Assembly: GCF_003122365.1 (NCBI RefSeq)
Contig: NZ_CP029254.1
Location: 1,255,001 to 1,319,000 of the forward strand
Direction: 5' to 3'
DNA: 64,000 nucleotides
Origin: Streptomyces spongiicola
GTDB taxonomy: Bacteria > Actinomycetota > Actinomycetes > Streptomycetales > Streptomycetaceae
Shown here: one piece after another, positions 24,723 through 34,291 of the stretch
Position numbering within the stretch: position 1 is the first letter of the stretch
How the letters are laid out: each line of letters starts with the position of its first letter
Notes under the pieces: generated by a model
The model's database searches: none
Told to the model about the DNA's origin: nothing
Seen by the model: the letters and a program-made list of their open reading frames with translations, nothing else
Program-made: the position numbers and the translations under genes

Positions 24723-26246
24723 GTGCCCCATGAGATCGATCAGTCATTCCTGGCGCTACCGCTGCGGGCGCTCGCCGACGCGGCGCTGGCGCGGGCGCGT
24801 TCCCTCGGCGCCCAGCACGCCGACTTCCGGCTGGAGCGGGTGCGCAGCGGCTCGTGGCGGCTGCGGGACGCGAAGCCGGCCGGCTCGTCCGACACCACCG
24901 ATCTGGGGTACGCGGTGCGGGTGGTGCACGGCGGGGCCTGGGGGTTCGCGTCCGGTGTCGATCTGACGCCGGACGGCGCCGCCAGGGTGGCCGGGCAGGC
25001 CGTGGCGATGGCCAGGCTGTCGGCGAAGGTGATCGCGGCGGCCGGCTCGGACGAGAGGGTCGAGCTGGCCGACGAGCCGGTGCACGCGGACCGCACCTGG
25101 GTCTCCTCCTACGAGACCGACCCGTTCGGCGTCCCGGACGAGGAGAAGTCCGCGCTGCTCGCGGACTGGAGCGCGCGGCTGCTGCGGGCGGACGGCGTGG
25201 CGCACGTGGACGCCTCGCTGCTGACCGTGCACGAGAACAAGTTCTATGCCGACACGGCGGGCACGGTCACCACTCAGCAGCGGGTGCGGCTGCATCCGCA
25301 GCTCACGGCGGTCGCGGTGGACGAGACGACCGGCGAGTTCGACTCCATGCGCACCATCGCGCCGCCGGTGGGCCGCGGCTGGGAGTACCTGACCGGCACC
25401 GGCTGGAACTGGGAATCGGAGCTGGAGGAGATCCCGGAGCTGCTGGCCGCCAAGATGCGCGCGCCGAGTGTCGAGGCGGGGACGTACGACCTCGTCGTGG
25501 ACCCGTCGAACCTGTGGCTGACGATCCACGAGTCGATCGGGCACGCCACCGAGCTTGACCGGGCGCTGGGCTACGAGGCGGCGTACGCGGGCACCTCGTT
25601 CGCCACCTTCGACCGGCTGGGGAAGCTGCGCTACGGCTCGGCGGTGATGAACGTGACCGGGGACCGGACCGCGGAGCACGGGCTGGCGACGGTCGGGTAC
25701 GACGACGAGGGCGTGCAGGCGCAGAGCTGGGACCTGGTGCGCGACGGCACGCTGGTCGGCTACCAGCTCGACCGGCGGATCGCGCGGCTGACGGGCCTCG
25801 GCCGCTCCAACGGCTGCGCCTTCGCCGACTCGCCGTCGCACGTCCCGGTGCAGCGGATGGCGAACGTGTCGCTCCGTCCGGAACCGGGCGGACTGTCGAC
25901 GGAGGACCTGATCGGCGGGGTGGAGCGGGGCGTCTACGTCGTCGGGGACCGGTCCTGGTCGATCGACATGCAGCGGTACAACTTCCAGTTCACCGGCCAG
26001 CGCTTCTACCGCATCGAGAACGGCCGGCTGGCCGGGCAGCTGCGCGATGTCGCCTACCAGGCGACGACGACCGATTTCTGGGGGTCGCTGGAGAAGGTCG
26101 GGGGCCCGCAGACGTATGTCCTGGGAGGCGCCTTCAACTGCGGCAAGGCCCAGCCGGGCCAGGTCGCGGCCGTCTCGCACGGCTGCCCGTCCGCGCTGTT
26201 CCGCGGCGTCAACATCTTGAACACCACCCAGGAGGCCGGCCGATGA
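24723..26246 (+). CDS. tldD: TldD-type metalloprotease subunit
   Basis: A 507-residue protein from GTG 24723 behind GAAGGGACC. The metal-binding HESIGHATELD (HExxxH, about residues 266-271) and the downstream Cys-containing GAFNCGKAQPGQVAAVSHG identify TldD. With PmbA/TldE it forms a protease that digests unfolded or leader-peptide substrates inside a closed barrel (microcin processing in E. coli). Overlaps the next gene by ATGA. Confidence 0.94.
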   Translation: MPHEIDQSFLALPLRALADAALARARSLGAQHADFRLERVRSGSWRLRDAKPAGSSDTTDLGYAVRVVHGGAWGFASGVDLTPDGAARVAGQAVAMARLSAKVIAAAGSDERVELADEPVHADRTWVSSYETDPFGVPDEEKSALLADWSARLLRADGVAHVDASLLTVHENKFYADTAGTVTTQQRVRLHPQLTAVAVDETTGEFDSMRTIAPPVGRGWEYLTGTGWNWESELEEIPELLAAKMRAPSVEAGTYDLVVDPSNLWLTIHESIGHATELDRALGYEAAYAGTSFATFDRLGKLRYGSAVMNVTGDRTAEHGLATVGYDDEGVQAQSWDLVRDGTLVGYQLDRRIARLTGLGRSNGCAFADSPSHVPVQRMANVSLRPEPGGLSTEDLIGGVERGVYVVGDRSWSIDMQRYNFQFTGQRFYRIENGRLAGQLRDVAYQATTTDFWGSLEKVGGPQTYVLGGAFNCGKAQPGQVAAVSHGCPSALFRGVNILNTTQEAGR

Positions 26247-27634
26247 GCCCCGTCAGCAAGCCGCACGAGATCGTCGAGCGTGCGCTGGACCTGTCCACGG
26301 CGGACGGCTGTGTCGTCATCGCCGACGAGCACTCCTCGGCCAATCTCCGCTGGGCCGGGAACACCCTCACCACGAACGGCGTGACCCGGGGCCGCACCCT
26401 CACCGTGATCGCGACGGTGGACGGGACGCAGGGCGCCGCGTCCGGTGTGGTGTCCCGGTCGGCGGTGACGGTCGCGGACCTCGAGCCGCTGGTTCGGGCG
26501 GCCGAGGCCGCCGCACGGGCCGCGGGCCCCGCCGAGGACGCGCAGCCACTGGTGAGGGGCGTCCCGGTGGCGGGTGACTTCACCGACGCCCCGGCGGAGA
26601 CCTCCTCGGCCGTGTTCGCCGACTTCGCTCCCGCGCTGGGCGAGTCCTTCGCCCGGGCCCGCTCGGGCGGCCGTGAGCTGTACGGCTTCGCCAACCACGA
26701 GCTGACCTCCACGTACCTGGGGACGTCCACGGGGGTGCGGCTGCGCCACGACCAGCCCAACGGGACGCTGGAGCTGAACGCGAAGTCACCGGACCGCAGC
26801 CGCTCGGCCTGGTCGGGGCGCTCGACCCGGGACTTCAAGGACGTCGACCCGGCGGCCCTGGACGCCGAACTCGCGACCCGGCTGGGCTGGGCGCGGCGCC
26901 GGATCGACCTGCCGGCGGGCCGGTACGAGACGCTGCTGCCGCCGACCGCCGTCGCGGACCTGCTGATCTACCAGCTGTGGTCGTCCTCGGGCCGGGACGC
27001 GGTCGAGGGCCGCACGGTCTTCTCCAGGCCCGGCGGCGGCACCCGTGTCGGCGAGCGGCTGTCGGAGCTGCCGCTCACCCTCCGCAGCGACCCGGACGAG
27101 CCGGGTCTCGAGTGCGCTCCGTTCGTGATCGCGCACTCCTCCGGCGGCGACGCCTCGGTGTTCGACAACGGTCTGGCGGTTCCCGCGACCGAGTGGGTGC
27201 GCGACGGCACGCTGGAGCGGCTCACCACCACGCGGCACAGCGCGCGTCTGACCGGGCTGCCGGTCTCCCCCGCCGCGGACAACCTGATCGTGGACGCGGG
27301 CGGTGGGCGCTCGCTGGAGGAGATGGTGGCGTCGACCGGGCGCGGCCTGCTGCTGACCTGCCTGTGGTACATCCGGGAGGTCGACCCGGCCACGCTGCTG
27401 CTGACCGGGCTGACCAGGGACGGGGTCTATCTCGTGGAGAACGGCGAGGTCACCGGGGAGGTGAACAACTTCCGCTTCAACGAGTCACCCGTCGACCTGC
27501 TGTCGCGGGCCCAGGAGGCCGGGCGGACGGAGAAGACGCTGCCGCGGGAGTGGGGCGACTGGTTCACCAGGGCGGCCATGCCGGCGCTGCGCGTCCCGGA
27601 CTTCAACATGAGCTCGGTCAGCCGGGGCGTCTGA
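26243..27634 (+). CDS. PmbA/TldE-type subunit, partner of TldD
   Basis: A 463-residue TldD-family protein without the HExxxH motif, as expected for the non-catalytic TldE partner. N-terminal domain to about 200, C-terminal with [40 protein letters not shown] overlap with tldD gives 1:1 translation. Substrates in Streptomyces are unknown; no RiPP precursor gene is adjacent. Confidence 0.93.
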   Translation: MSPVSKPHEIVERALDLSTADGCVVIADEHSSANLRWAGNTLTTNGVTRGRTLTVIATVDGTQGAASGVVSRSAVTVADLEPLVRAAEAAARAAGPAEDAQPLVRGVPVAGDFTDAPAETSSAVFADFAPALGESFARARSGGRELYGFANHELTSTYLGTSTGVRLRHDQPNGTLELNAKSPDRSRSAWSGRSTRDFKDVDPAALDAELATRLGWARRRIDLPAGRYETLLPPTAVADLLIYQLWSSSGRDAVEGRTVFSRPGGGTRVGERLSELPLTLRSDPDEPGLECAPFVIAHSSGGDASVFDNGLAVPATEWVRDGTLERLTTTRHSARLTGLPVSPAADNLIVDAGGGRSLEEMVASTGRGLLLTCLWYIREVDPATLLLTGLTRDGVYLVENGEVTGEVNNFRFNESPVDLLSRAQEAGRTEKTLPREWGDWFTRAAMPALRVPDFNMSSVSRGV

Positions 27635-27717
27635 GACCGGGCCGGGGCGTCCGGAGCCGGTGGGAGGTCCGAGGCCCGGGGCGTCCGAGCGCTCGGGCTC
27701 GGGCCGCCCCGCGCGGG

Positions 27718-27811
27718 GACGCCCGGGGGCGCGCACTCCCCCACCAGGGACGGCCGGGGGCGCGTACTCCCCCCGTCGGGGACGCCCGGGGCTCCGTACT
27801 CCCCGTGCCGG
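27718..27811. repeat. imperfect 31/32-bp tandem repeat, three copies
   Basis: 27718-27748, 27749-27780 and 27781-27811; each contains GACG(C/G)CCGGGG and (A/C)GTACTCCCC-like blocks. The array fills most of the 271-bp spacer between pmbA and tyrS and may include the tyrS promoter region. No T-box specifier or antiterminator was recognised. Confidence 0.75.
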
Positions 27812-27905
27812 GGAGTCAGGGGCCCCGGGGGCAACCCATAGACTGCTGGGTGCCGCCCCGGGGCGGCCATCACCTTCATTCCACTGTTCGAGGAGAACCG
27901 GAACC

Positions 27906-29174
27906 GTGACGGACATCGTCGACGAGCTGAAGTGGCGCGGGCTGTTCGCCCTGTCCACCGACGAGGACGCTTTGCGCAAGGCGCTCGCGGACGGTCCCGT
28001 CACGTTCTACTGCGGCTTCGACCCGACCGCGCCCAGCCTGCACGTCGGCCATCTGGTGCAGGCGCTCACCATGCGCCGGCTCCAGCAGGCGGGGCACCGC
28101 CCGCTTGCGCTGGTGGGCGGGGCCACCGGCCAGATCGGCGACCCCAAGCCGACGGCCGAGCGCACCCTGAACGACCCGGAGACCGTCGCGGCCTGGGTGG
28201 ACCGGGTCCGCGCCCAGATCGAGCCGTTCCTGTCCTTCGAGGGCGACAACGCGGCGGTCATGGTCAACAACCTGGACTGGACGGCGGGCATGTCCGCCAT
28301 CGAGTTCCTCCGGGACGTCGGCAAGCACTTCCGCGTCAACAAGATGCTGACGAAGGACTCGGTCGCCCGCCGGCTCGAGTCCGACCAGGGCATCAGCTAC
28401 ACGGAGTTCAGCTACCAGCTGCTGCAGGGCATGGACTTCCTGGAGCTGTACCGGCGCCACGGCTGCACCCTTCAGCAGGGCGGCAGCGACCAGTGGGGCA
28501 ATCTGACCGCCGGTCTGGACCTGATCCACCGCCTGGAGCCGCACGCGAACGTGCACGCGCTCGCCACGCCGCTGATGACCAAGGCGGACGGCAGCAAGTT
28601 CGGCAAGACCGAGGGCGGCGCGGTCTGGCTGGACCCGGAGATGACGACGCCGTACGCGTTCTACCAGTTCTGGCTGAACGTGGACGACCGCGATGTCTCC
28701 CGGTACATGCGGATCCTCAGCTTCCGCAGCCGTGCGGAGCTGGCGGAGCTGGAGCGGCTCACCGGGGAGCGGCCGCAGGCCCGCGCCGCTCAGCGGGCGC
28801 TGGCCGAGGAGCTGACGACCCTGGTGCACGGCGCCGGCCAGTGCGCCGCCGTCATCGCCGCGTCGAAGGCGCTGTTCGGGCAGGGCGACCTGGGTGAGCT
28901 GGACGAGGCGACCCTCGCCGCTGCGCTCTCCGAGCTGCCGCACGCGCGGGTGGCGGAGCCTCTCGCGGTGGCGGACCTCTTCGCGGAGGTCGGGCTGGTG
29001 GCGAGCAAGTCGGCCGCCCGCCGCACCATCAAGGAGGGCGGGGCCTACGTGAACAACGTGAAGGTGGCCGCCGAGGACGCCGTCCCGGCCGCCGGTGAAC
29101 TGCTGCACGGGCGCTGGCTGGTGCTGCGCCGCGGCAAGAAGAACCTGGCCGCGATCGAGGTCGCGGGCGGCTGA
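27906..29174 (+). CDS. tyrS: tyrosyl-tRNA synthetase
   Basis: A 422-residue class Ic synthetase. GTG 27906 behind GAGGAGA. HIGH-type motif LHVGHLV (about residues 46-52), [14 protein letters not shown], tyrosine-site [13 protein letters not shown] and [13 protein letters not shown]-type loop KFGKT, and a C-terminal S4 RNA-binding domain (about 355-420; [18 protein letters not shown]). It is complete, of standard length, and closed by a terminator. Confidence 0.97.
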   Translation: MTDIVDELKWRGLFALSTDEDALRKALADGPVTFYCGFDPTAPSLHVGHLVQALTMRRLQQAGHRPLALVGGATGQIGDPKPTAERTLNDPETVAAWVDRVRAQIEPFLSFEGDNAAVMVNNLDWTAGMSAIEFLRDVGKHFRVNKMLTKDSVARRLESDQGISYTEFSYQLLQGMDFLELYRRHGCTLQQGGSDQWGNLTAGLDLIHRLEPHANVHALATPLMTKADGSKFGKTEGGAVWLDPEMTTPYAFYQFWLNVDDRDVSRYMRILSFRSRAELAELERLTGERPQARAAQRALAEELTTLVHGAGQCAAVIAASKALFGQGDLGELDEATLAAALSELPHARVAEPLAVADLFAEVGLVASKSAARRTIKEGGAYVNNVKVAAEDAVPAAGELLHGRWLVLRRGKKNLAAIEVAGG

Positions 29175-29211
29175 GGCCCGCCCGGGGCACCGGCCGCGGC
29201 GCCACACGATC

Positions 29212-29248
29212 CGGCGGCCGGACGGGGCGCGCTCCCGTCCGGCCGCCG
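29212..29248. terminator. bidirectional terminator after tyrS
   Basis: Perfect 15-bp stem 29212-29226 / 29234-29248, 7-nt loop, between convergent tyrS and the GlsB-type gene. Confidence 0.85.
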
Positions 29249-29301
29249 CGGGCCGCTCGCTCCGGGTGTCCGGAGGCGCGGCGGGCGCAACGGCTCGTCC
29301 G

Positions 29302-29577
29302 TCAGGCCACCTTCTTCCTGCCCCGGACGGCGATGTACAGCATGTCGCCGACGCCGACGACGACCAGGGCGGCGATGATCTGCAGGGCATGGCGGCCCCA
29401 GTCGATTCCGGGGGTCGCCGCGATCCCGAAGGCTCCCGCGAGGGCGTTTCCGATGATGCCGCCGATGATGCCGAAGATCGTGATGAGCCAGAGCGGACTG
29501 TGCTGCTTTCCCGGCAGGATCGCCTTGGCGATCAACCCCAGCACGAATCCGACGATGATCGCCCACAACCAGCCCAT
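29302..29577 (-). CDS. GlsB/YeaQ/YmgE-type stress-response membrane protein
   Basis: A 91-residue protein with three hydrophobic segments: WLWAIIVGFVLGLIAKAIL, LWLITIFGIIGGIIGNALAG (the family GxxGxxxG pattern) and ALQIIAALVVVGVGDML, with a basic tail RGRKKVA. ATG 29577 is preceded by GGGAGG at good spacing. Family members are inner-membrane proteins induced by envelope or acid stress; mechanism unknown. Confidence 0.9.
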   Translation of the reverse strand: MGWLWAIIVGFVLGLIAKAILPGKQHSPLWLITIFGIIGGIIGNALAGAFGIAATPGIDWGRHALQIIAALVVVGVGDMLYIAVRGRKKVA

Positions 29578-29798
29578 GGCTGCCTCCCGCATTCGGATCG
29601 ACGTGATCGGTCACGGACAGTTTCGACGCATCCGTCACACGGCGCATGTCGGACCGCGACGCGTGCGGTACGGGTCCCCGTGTCCGGCCGGCGGCCGGAC
29701 ACGGGGGCCCGGGCTCGAAAGCGGCGGAACCGCGGCGTACGGTGGAAGAAGGTGCGCGCCGGGGAGGGCCCGGCGCGGCGGCTGAGCGGCGGAACGAC

Positions 29799-30221
29799 AT
29801 GCGGAACCACAAGGAGACCGAGGTCTTCCGGATCACCGGCGCACGGCAGGGTCTGGCCGACGACGTGCGCGGACGCCAGCGCCGGTATGTGATCTCCATG
29901 TCGGTCCGCACCCTCGCGGTGATCCTGGCCGCGGTCCTGTGGAACGTCGAACGCCATGTGGCGATCGTGGCGCTCGTGCTGGGAGCGACCCTGCCCTACA
30001 TCGCCGTGGTGATCGCCAACGCGGGCCGGGAGAGCGCCCCGAGGCCCCTCGCCACGTTCGTGCCCGCGCCCACCCGGCAGGCGCTCGAGAGCGGCCCTCC
30101 CGCGTCGCGGCCTGCGCCGGAGGAGGCGGAGCACCCCGCTCACGAGGAGCGGACACCCGCCGAGGGCGGCGCCGGGGGCCGGGCGCAGGATGCGCCGGAA
30201 CGGGAGTACCGGCGCGGGTGA
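29799..30221 (+). CDS. DUF3099 membrane protein
   Basis: 140 residues; EVFRITGARQGLADDVRGRQ at the N-terminus, two membrane segments (VRTLAVILAAVLW about 35-47; HVAIVALVLGATLPYIAVVI about 52-71) and the conserved NAGRE, then a Pro/Glu-rich tail. DUF3099 is actinobacterial and of unknown role. The last 13 bp of the gene belong to a 26-bp direct repeat (30211-30262), so the C-terminus may be copy-number dependent. Confidence 0.88.
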   Translation: MRNHKETEVFRITGARQGLADDVRGRQRRYVISMSVRTLAVILAAVLWNVERHVAIVALVLGATLPYIAVVIANAGRESAPRPLATFVPAPTRQALESGPPASRPAPEEAEHPAHEERTPAEGGAGGRAQDAPEREYRRG

Positions 30222-30262
30222 ACCGCCCGGGCGGACGGCGCGGGTGAACGGCCCGGGCGGAC
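30211..30262. repeat. 26-bp direct repeat spanning a stop codon
   Basis: 30211-30236 and 30237-30262, one mismatch. The first copy contains the TGA of the DUF3099 gene. A third partial start (GGCGCGG) follows. Confidence 0.88.
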
Positions 30263-30430
30263 GGCGCGGCCGAGGCACGCGCGCCGGGAAGCCCGGAAGG
30301 AGCCCGGGAACCCCGACCCCCGGAACCCCGGGAAAAGCTTCAGACCAATCATGAAGTTCCGGTGCACCACGGACCGTTCCGCGTGACATACTGCCAGTGC
30401 GCTCCGCATCCCCCGTCGGAGCGACGGACC

Positions 30431-30466
30431 GACGCCGGGCAGCTCCCCCCGTGGCTGCTCGGCGTC
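30431..30466. promoter_or_regulatory. 13-bp inverted repeat before the 86-aa gene
   Basis: GACGCCGGGCAGC (30431-30443) and GCTGCTCGGCGTC (30454-30466), 12 of 13 pairs, 10-bp spacer. If the gene is leaderless from 30490, the repeat covers the -35 area and would act as an operator; otherwise it is a leader hairpin. Confidence 0.5.
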
Positions 30467-30477
30467 GCGGCGTTGTG

Positions 30478-30483
30478 GACAAT
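30478..30483 (+). promoter_or_regulatory. candidate leaderless -10 (GACAAT)
   Basis: GACAAT ends 6 bp before GTG 30490, and there is no ribosome site before that codon. Confidence 0.4.
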
Positions 30484-30489
30484 GATCCG

Positions 30490-30750
30490 GTGACTACCGA
30501 CCCGGTGAGCGCCGAGACCCCCGTCTGCTCCGCGAAGGGCTGCCGAGCCGCCGCCGTGTGGGTGCTGGCCTGGAACAACCCGAAGCTGCATCCGCCCGAG
30601 CGCCGCAAGACATGGCTGGCCTGCGAGGAGCACCGCGAGCATCTGTCCGCTTTCCTCGGGGTGCGCGGCTTCCTCAAGGACGTGGTGACGCTCGGCGAGT
30701 GGGAGAGCCCGCCGCCCGGCGAGGGGCCCGGCTCAGCCGCCGATGGCTGA
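30490..30750 (+). CDS. conserved small Cys/His protein, convergently overlapping moaA
   Basis: 86 residues. PVCSAKGCRAAAVWVLAWNN and TWLACEEHREHLSAFL form a CxxxxC...CxxH arrangement that suggests a small zinc-binding fold. It is a conserved streptomycete protein to my memory (sometimes mislabelled acetone carboxylase). Its last 18 bp overlap the 3' end of moaA on the other strand. GTG 30490 is chosen as the conserved start; GTG 30475 is possible. Confidence 0.8.
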   Translation: MTTDPVSAETPVCSAKGCRAAAVWVLAWNNPKLHPPERRKTWLACEEHREHLSAFLGVRGFLKDVVTLGEWESPPPGEGPGSAADG

Positions 30751-31722
30751 CATCGGGCGCTGCGGCTGAAGGAACTCCGGGTCGTCCAGCCCCGAACCCG
30801 CCTTCTTGCCCCACATGGCCTCCTTCCAGATCCGGGCGATCTCCTCGTCCGGTGCGCCGGAGCGCAGCGCGCCGCGGAGGTCGGTCTCCTCTCGTGCGAA
30901 CAGGCAGGTGCGGACCTGGCCGTCGGCGGTGAGGCGGGTGCGGTCGCAGGCGCTGCAGAAGGGGCGGGTGACGGAGGCGATGACTCCGACCCTATGCGGG
31001 CCGCCGTCCACCAGCCAGCGCTCCGCGGGTGCGGAGCCACGCGCCCGGTCGCCCTCGGGTGCGAGGTCGAAGCGGGTGCGCAGCGACTCCAGGATGTCGT
31101 CTGCGGTGATCATCCCGTCGCGCTTCCAGCCGTGCTGTGCGTCCAGCGGCATCTGCTCGATGAAGCGCAGCTCGTAGGCGTGCTCCACGGCCCAGGCCAG
31201 CAGCTCGGGTGCCTCGTCCTCGTTGAGCCCGGGCATCAGCACCGTGTTGACCTTGACGGGGGTGAGGCCGGCGTCCCGGGCGGCCCGCAGGCCGTCGATG
31301 ACGTCGTGGTGGCGGTCGCGCCGGGTGAGCGTCCTGAAGACGTCGGGGCGGAGCGTGTCCAGCGAGACGTTGACCCGGTCGAGCCCTGCGGCCCTCAGGG
31401 CCGTCGCGGTGCGCTTCAGGCCGATGCCGTTGGTGGTGAGCGACAGTCTGGGGCGGGGCCGCAGCGCGGCGCAGCGCTCCACTATCCCGACGAGCCCCGG
31501 CCGCAGCAGCGGCTCGCCGCCGGTGAAGCGGACCTCGGTGATCCCGAGCGTGGTCACCGCGACGCGGACGAGCCGGACGATCTCGTCGTCCGTCAGCAGG
31601 GTGGACTTCGAGAGCCACTGCAGGCCCTCCTCCGGCATGCAGTACGAGCAGCGGAGATTGCAGCGGTCGGTGAGCGAGACCCGCAGGTCGGTGGCCGCTC
31701 GGCCGTAGGTGTCGATGAGCAC
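30733..31722 (-). CDS. moaA: GTP 3',8-cyclase MoaA (molybdopterin synthesis)
   Basis: A 329-residue radical-SAM enzyme, first step of molybdenum cofactor synthesis. SAM cluster RCNLRCSYCMPEEG (CxxxCxxC, about residues 21-28), GGEPLLRP, SLTTNG, second cluster FCSACDRTRLTADGQVRTCL. GTG 31722 follows a GGGAGGGGG site. C-terminus ends AIGG, the GG tail needed for activity in MoaA. No other moa gene is adjacent. Confidence 0.95.
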   Translation of the reverse strand: MLIDTYGRAATDLRVSLTDRCNLRCSYCMPEEGLQWLSKSTLLTDDEIVRLVRVAVTTLGITEVRFTGGEPLLRPGLVGIVERCAALRPRPRLSLTTNGIGLKRTATALRAAGLDRVNVSLDTLRPDVFRTLTRRDRHHDVIDGLRAARDAGLTPVKVNTVLMPGLNEDEAPELLAWAVEHAYELRFIEQMPLDAQHGWKRDGMITADDILESLRTRFDLAPEGDRARGSAPAERWLVDGGPHRVGVIASVTRPFCSACDRTRLTADGQVRTCLFAREETDLRGALRSGAPDEEIARIWKEAMWGKKAGSGLDDPEFLQPQRPMSAIGG

Positions 31723-31850
31723 TGTGAGGCCCCCTCCCCCGTGTCCGGAAGTCGTGCCGGCACTCGTCCGGCGAGTGATGACGCGTACTACTGGTGAGCC
31801 TACGCGAGACCTCCGACAACGGCAGGTGCCGTTTGCCACGAGGTACGGCA

Positions 31851-31882
31851 CGGCCGCGTCGTAGGAGCCTACGACGCGGCCG
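31851..31882. terminator. terminator after the symporter gene
   Basis: CGGCCGCGTCGTAG (31851-31864) / CTACGACGCGGCCG (31869-31882), perfect 14 bp, GAGC loop; 27 bp past the symporter stop and upstream of moaA. Confidence 0.8.
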
Positions 31883-31908
31883 CGTAAGGGCGTACGGCGG
31901 TTTCCTCC

Positions 31909-33543
31909 TCAGTGGGCGCCGACGCCCGTGAGGGACTTGACCTCCAGCTCCGCGTACTTGCCCCGGTCCGGCTCGTCCTTCGACAGCAGGGAGCCGGCCC
32001 AGCCGAGCAGGAAGCCCAGCGGGATGGAGACGAGTCCGGGGTTCTCCAGCGGGAACCAGGCGAAGTCCGCCGAGGGGAACATGGACGTGGGCTTGCCCGA
32101 GACGACCGGGGAGAACAGCACGAGCACCACCGAGGAGAGCAGGCCGCCGTAGATCGACCACAGGGCGCCGGAGGTCGTGAACCTCCTCCAGAACAGGCTG
32201 TAGAGGATCGTCGGCAGGTTCGCCGAGGCGGCGACCGCGAAGGCGAGCGCCACCAGGCCGGCCACGTTCAGGTCGCGGGCCATGGCCCCCAGGGCGATGG
32301 AGACGACGCCGATGAGGACGGTCGCCCAGCGGGCCGCGCGGACCTCCTCCTTCTCGGTGGCCTGCCCCCTGCGGATGACGTTGGCGTAGATGTCGTGCGC
32401 GAACGACGAGGAGGAGGCCAGGGTGAGCCCGGCGACGACGGCGAGGATGGTGGCGAACGCCACCGCCGAGATCACGGCCAGCAGGATCGCGCCGCCGGCG
32501 GTGTCGGCGCCGCCGACGTGCAGGGCGAGCAGCGGTGCCGCCGTGTTGCCGGCCTTGTTGGAGGCCGTGATCTCCTCCGGGCCGACCAGGGCGGCCGCGC
32601 CGAAGCCCAGCGCGATCGTCATCAGGTAGAAGGAGCCGATGATGCCGATGGCCCAGATGACCGACTTTCGGGCGGCCCTGGCGGTGGGCACGGTGTAGAA
32701 GCGGATCAGGATGTGCGGCAGGCCGGCGGTGCCGAGCACCAGGGCGATGCCGAGTGACAGGAAGTCCAGCTTGGAGGTGCCGGTGGCGCCGTACTTGAGA
32801 CCGGGTTCCAGGAAGGCCGCGCCCTTGCCGCTCTGCTCGGCCGCGGTGCCGAGCAGAGCGGAGACGTCGAAGTCGAACTTCCACAGCACCAGGAAGGTGA
32901 TGAGCAGGGTGCCCGCGATCAGCAGGACCGCCTTGACCATCTGCACCCAGGTGGTGCCCTTCATCCCGCCGACGGTGACGTAGAGGACCATCAGCACGCC
33001 GACGAGGCCGACGATGGCGATCTTCCCCGCGTCGCTGGTGATGCCGAGCAGCAGGGAGACCAGCACGCCGGCGCCCGCCATCTGGGCGAGCAGGTAGAAG
33101 ATCGAGACGACGATGGTGGAGGTGCCGGCCGCGGTGCGGACGGGCCGCTGCCGCATGCGGTAGGCGAGGACGTCGCCCATGGTGAACCGGCCGGAGTTGC
33201 GCAGGGGTTCGGCCACCAGCAGCAGGGCGACCAGCCAGGCCACCAGGAAGCCGATGGAGTACAGGAAGCCGTCGTACCCGAAGAGGGCGATGGCGCCGGC
33301 GATGCCGAGGAAGGACGCGGCGGACATGTAGTCGCCGGAGATGGCGAGTCCGTTCTGGAAGCCGGTGAACTGGCGCCCGCCGGCGTAGAAGTCGGCGGCG
33401 TCCTTGGTCTGCCGCCCGGCCCAGACCGTGATGAACAGCGTCGCGACGACGAAGGCCGCGAACAGGGTGATGATCAGCGGGCGGTGCGCGCCGGCGTCGC
33501 CCGCCGCGGCGAGCCCGGCGGCCTGGAGTGCCGTGCCGCTCAT
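31909..33543 (-). CDS. sodium:solute symporter, acetate/monocarboxylate type (ActP/MctP)
   Basis: A 544-residue SSS-family carrier with about 13 membrane segments. Signatures: AISGDYMSAASFLGIAGAIALFGYDG, VGGMKGTTWVQMVKAVLL, GTAGLPHILIRFYTVPTARAARKS. Imports acetate or other short monocarboxylates with sodium. Encoded with an overlapping DUF485 gene, the usual partner of ActP-like carriers. ATG 33543 lies inside the end of that gene (ATGA). Confidence 0.94.
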   Translation of the reverse strand: MSGTALQAAGLAAAGDAGAHRPLIITLFAAFVVATLFITVWAGRQTKDAADFYAGGRQFTGFQNGLAISGDYMSAASFLGIAGAIALFGYDGFLYSIGFLVAWLVALLLVAEPLRNSGRFTMGDVLAYRMRQRPVRTAAGTSTIVVSIFYLLAQMAGAGVLVSLLLGITSDAGKIAIVGLVGVLMVLYVTVGGMKGTTWVQMVKAVLLIAGTLLITFLVLWKFDFDVSALLGTAAEQSGKGAAFLEPGLKYGATGTSKLDFLSLGIALVLGTAGLPHILIRFYTVPTARAARKSVIWAIGIIGSFYLMTIALGFGAAALVGPEEITASNKAGNTAAPLLALHVGGADTAGGAILLAVISAVAFATILAVVAGLTLASSSSFAHDIYANVIRRGQATEKEEVRAARWATVLIGVVSIALGAMARDLNVAGLVALAFAVAASANLPTILYSLFWRRFTTSGALWSIYGGLLSSVVLVLFSPVVSGKPTSMFPSADFAWFPLENPGLVSIPLGFLLGWAGSLLSKDEPDRGKYAELEVKSLTGVGAH

Positions 33544-33905
33544 GCGCCCTCCTCCATACGGGACTTGATCGCGTCCGCCCGGGGGTCGAGCTTCCCGGCC
33601 GCGTGCCGGGCGTAGAACCAGGCGATGAGGAAGGTGGTGGCGAACTGGGCGAGGCCGAGGGCGAAGGCCACGTTGACGTTGCCGAGGAGCCGGGTGCCCA
33701 TGAAGCCGCCCGCGTAGTTGGACAGCAGGACGTACAGCAGGTACCAGAGGATGAAGGCGGCGGTCAGCGGGAAGGCGAAGGACCGGTGTGCGCGGCGCAG
33801 TTCGGCGAACTCCGCGCTGTCCTGCACCTCGACGAATCGTTCGGTCGTGAGCCGGTCGGGACCGAGGTCCCTGCTCCCGGCGGGCGGCGGTGCGTCGGTG
33901 GTCAC
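33540..33905 (-). CDS. DUF485 membrane protein, symporter partner
   Basis: 121 residues from GTG 33905. Two membrane segments (FAFPLTAAFILWYLLYVLLS, FALGLAQFATTFLIAWFYAR) and the DUF485 signature AGGFMGTRLLGNVNVAF. Always found with acetate-type symporters; here it overlaps that gene by 4 bp. Confidence 0.93.
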   Translation of the reverse strand: MTTDAPPPAGSRDLGPDRLTTERFVEVQDSAEFAELRRAHRSFAFPLTAAFILWYLLYVLLSNYAGGFMGTRLLGNVNVAFALGLAQFATTFLIAWFYARHAAGKLDPRADAIKSRMEEGA

Positions 33906-34291
33906 GGACTCTCCTCGCGCCGCGGGTGCGGCGAGACATCGACCGGGCGGTCGGGGCGGGTGGGGCGGGTGGGGACTTGCGGGAGGGGTGGGGTGGGTGT
34001 GGCCGGGACAGGTGGGAGGCGGGTCGGGAACAGGTGGGGGGCGGGGCAGGGCAGGGGACGGAAGCGCGTACGGGAGCGGGGAGTTCGCCCCTCTCCTGCA
34101 ACAGAGGCACGGCGCCCACCGCGGAGCGGTTCACCTCCCGGGTGGTTCGCGCTCCCCGTTCTGCCCGGTTTCCGGAACCGGGTTCCCGAAATCGTTGAAG
34201 TGCCCGTGTGATCGGCGATAGCTTCACTCGTCATGTACCCGCCCATAGGCACCGGGTGCCTGGGCGGCCGACCGGATGATGTGGAGATCCC
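33906..34291. other. 386-bp divergent control region
   Basis: Between the symporter operon and the S8 protease. Holds G-rich repeats (GGTGGGGCGGGTGGGG and relatives, 33957-34020), the palindromes CCCGGTTTCCGGAACCGGG (34165-34183) and GGCACCGGGTGCC (34248-34260), and the promoter candidate below. Confidence 0.6.
34195..34222 (+). promoter_or_regulatory. candidate sigma-70 promoter of S8 protease gene
   Basis: TTGAAG (34195-34200), 16 bp, GATAGC (34217-34222); about 70 bp before the ATG. Confidence 0.45.

Noticed and set aside
24723..27634. RiPP locus linked to tldD/pmbA
   Set aside because: No precursor-like small gene or modification enzyme adjacent; the pair is core in Streptomyces.
27635..27905. 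T-box leader before tyrS
   Set aside because: Spacer is mostly the 31-bp repeat; no T-box sequence or specifier loop seen.
31723..31850. Molybdenum cofactor riboswitch before moaA
   Set aside because: The leader is short and lacks the conserved core; actinobacterial moaA genes normally lack it.
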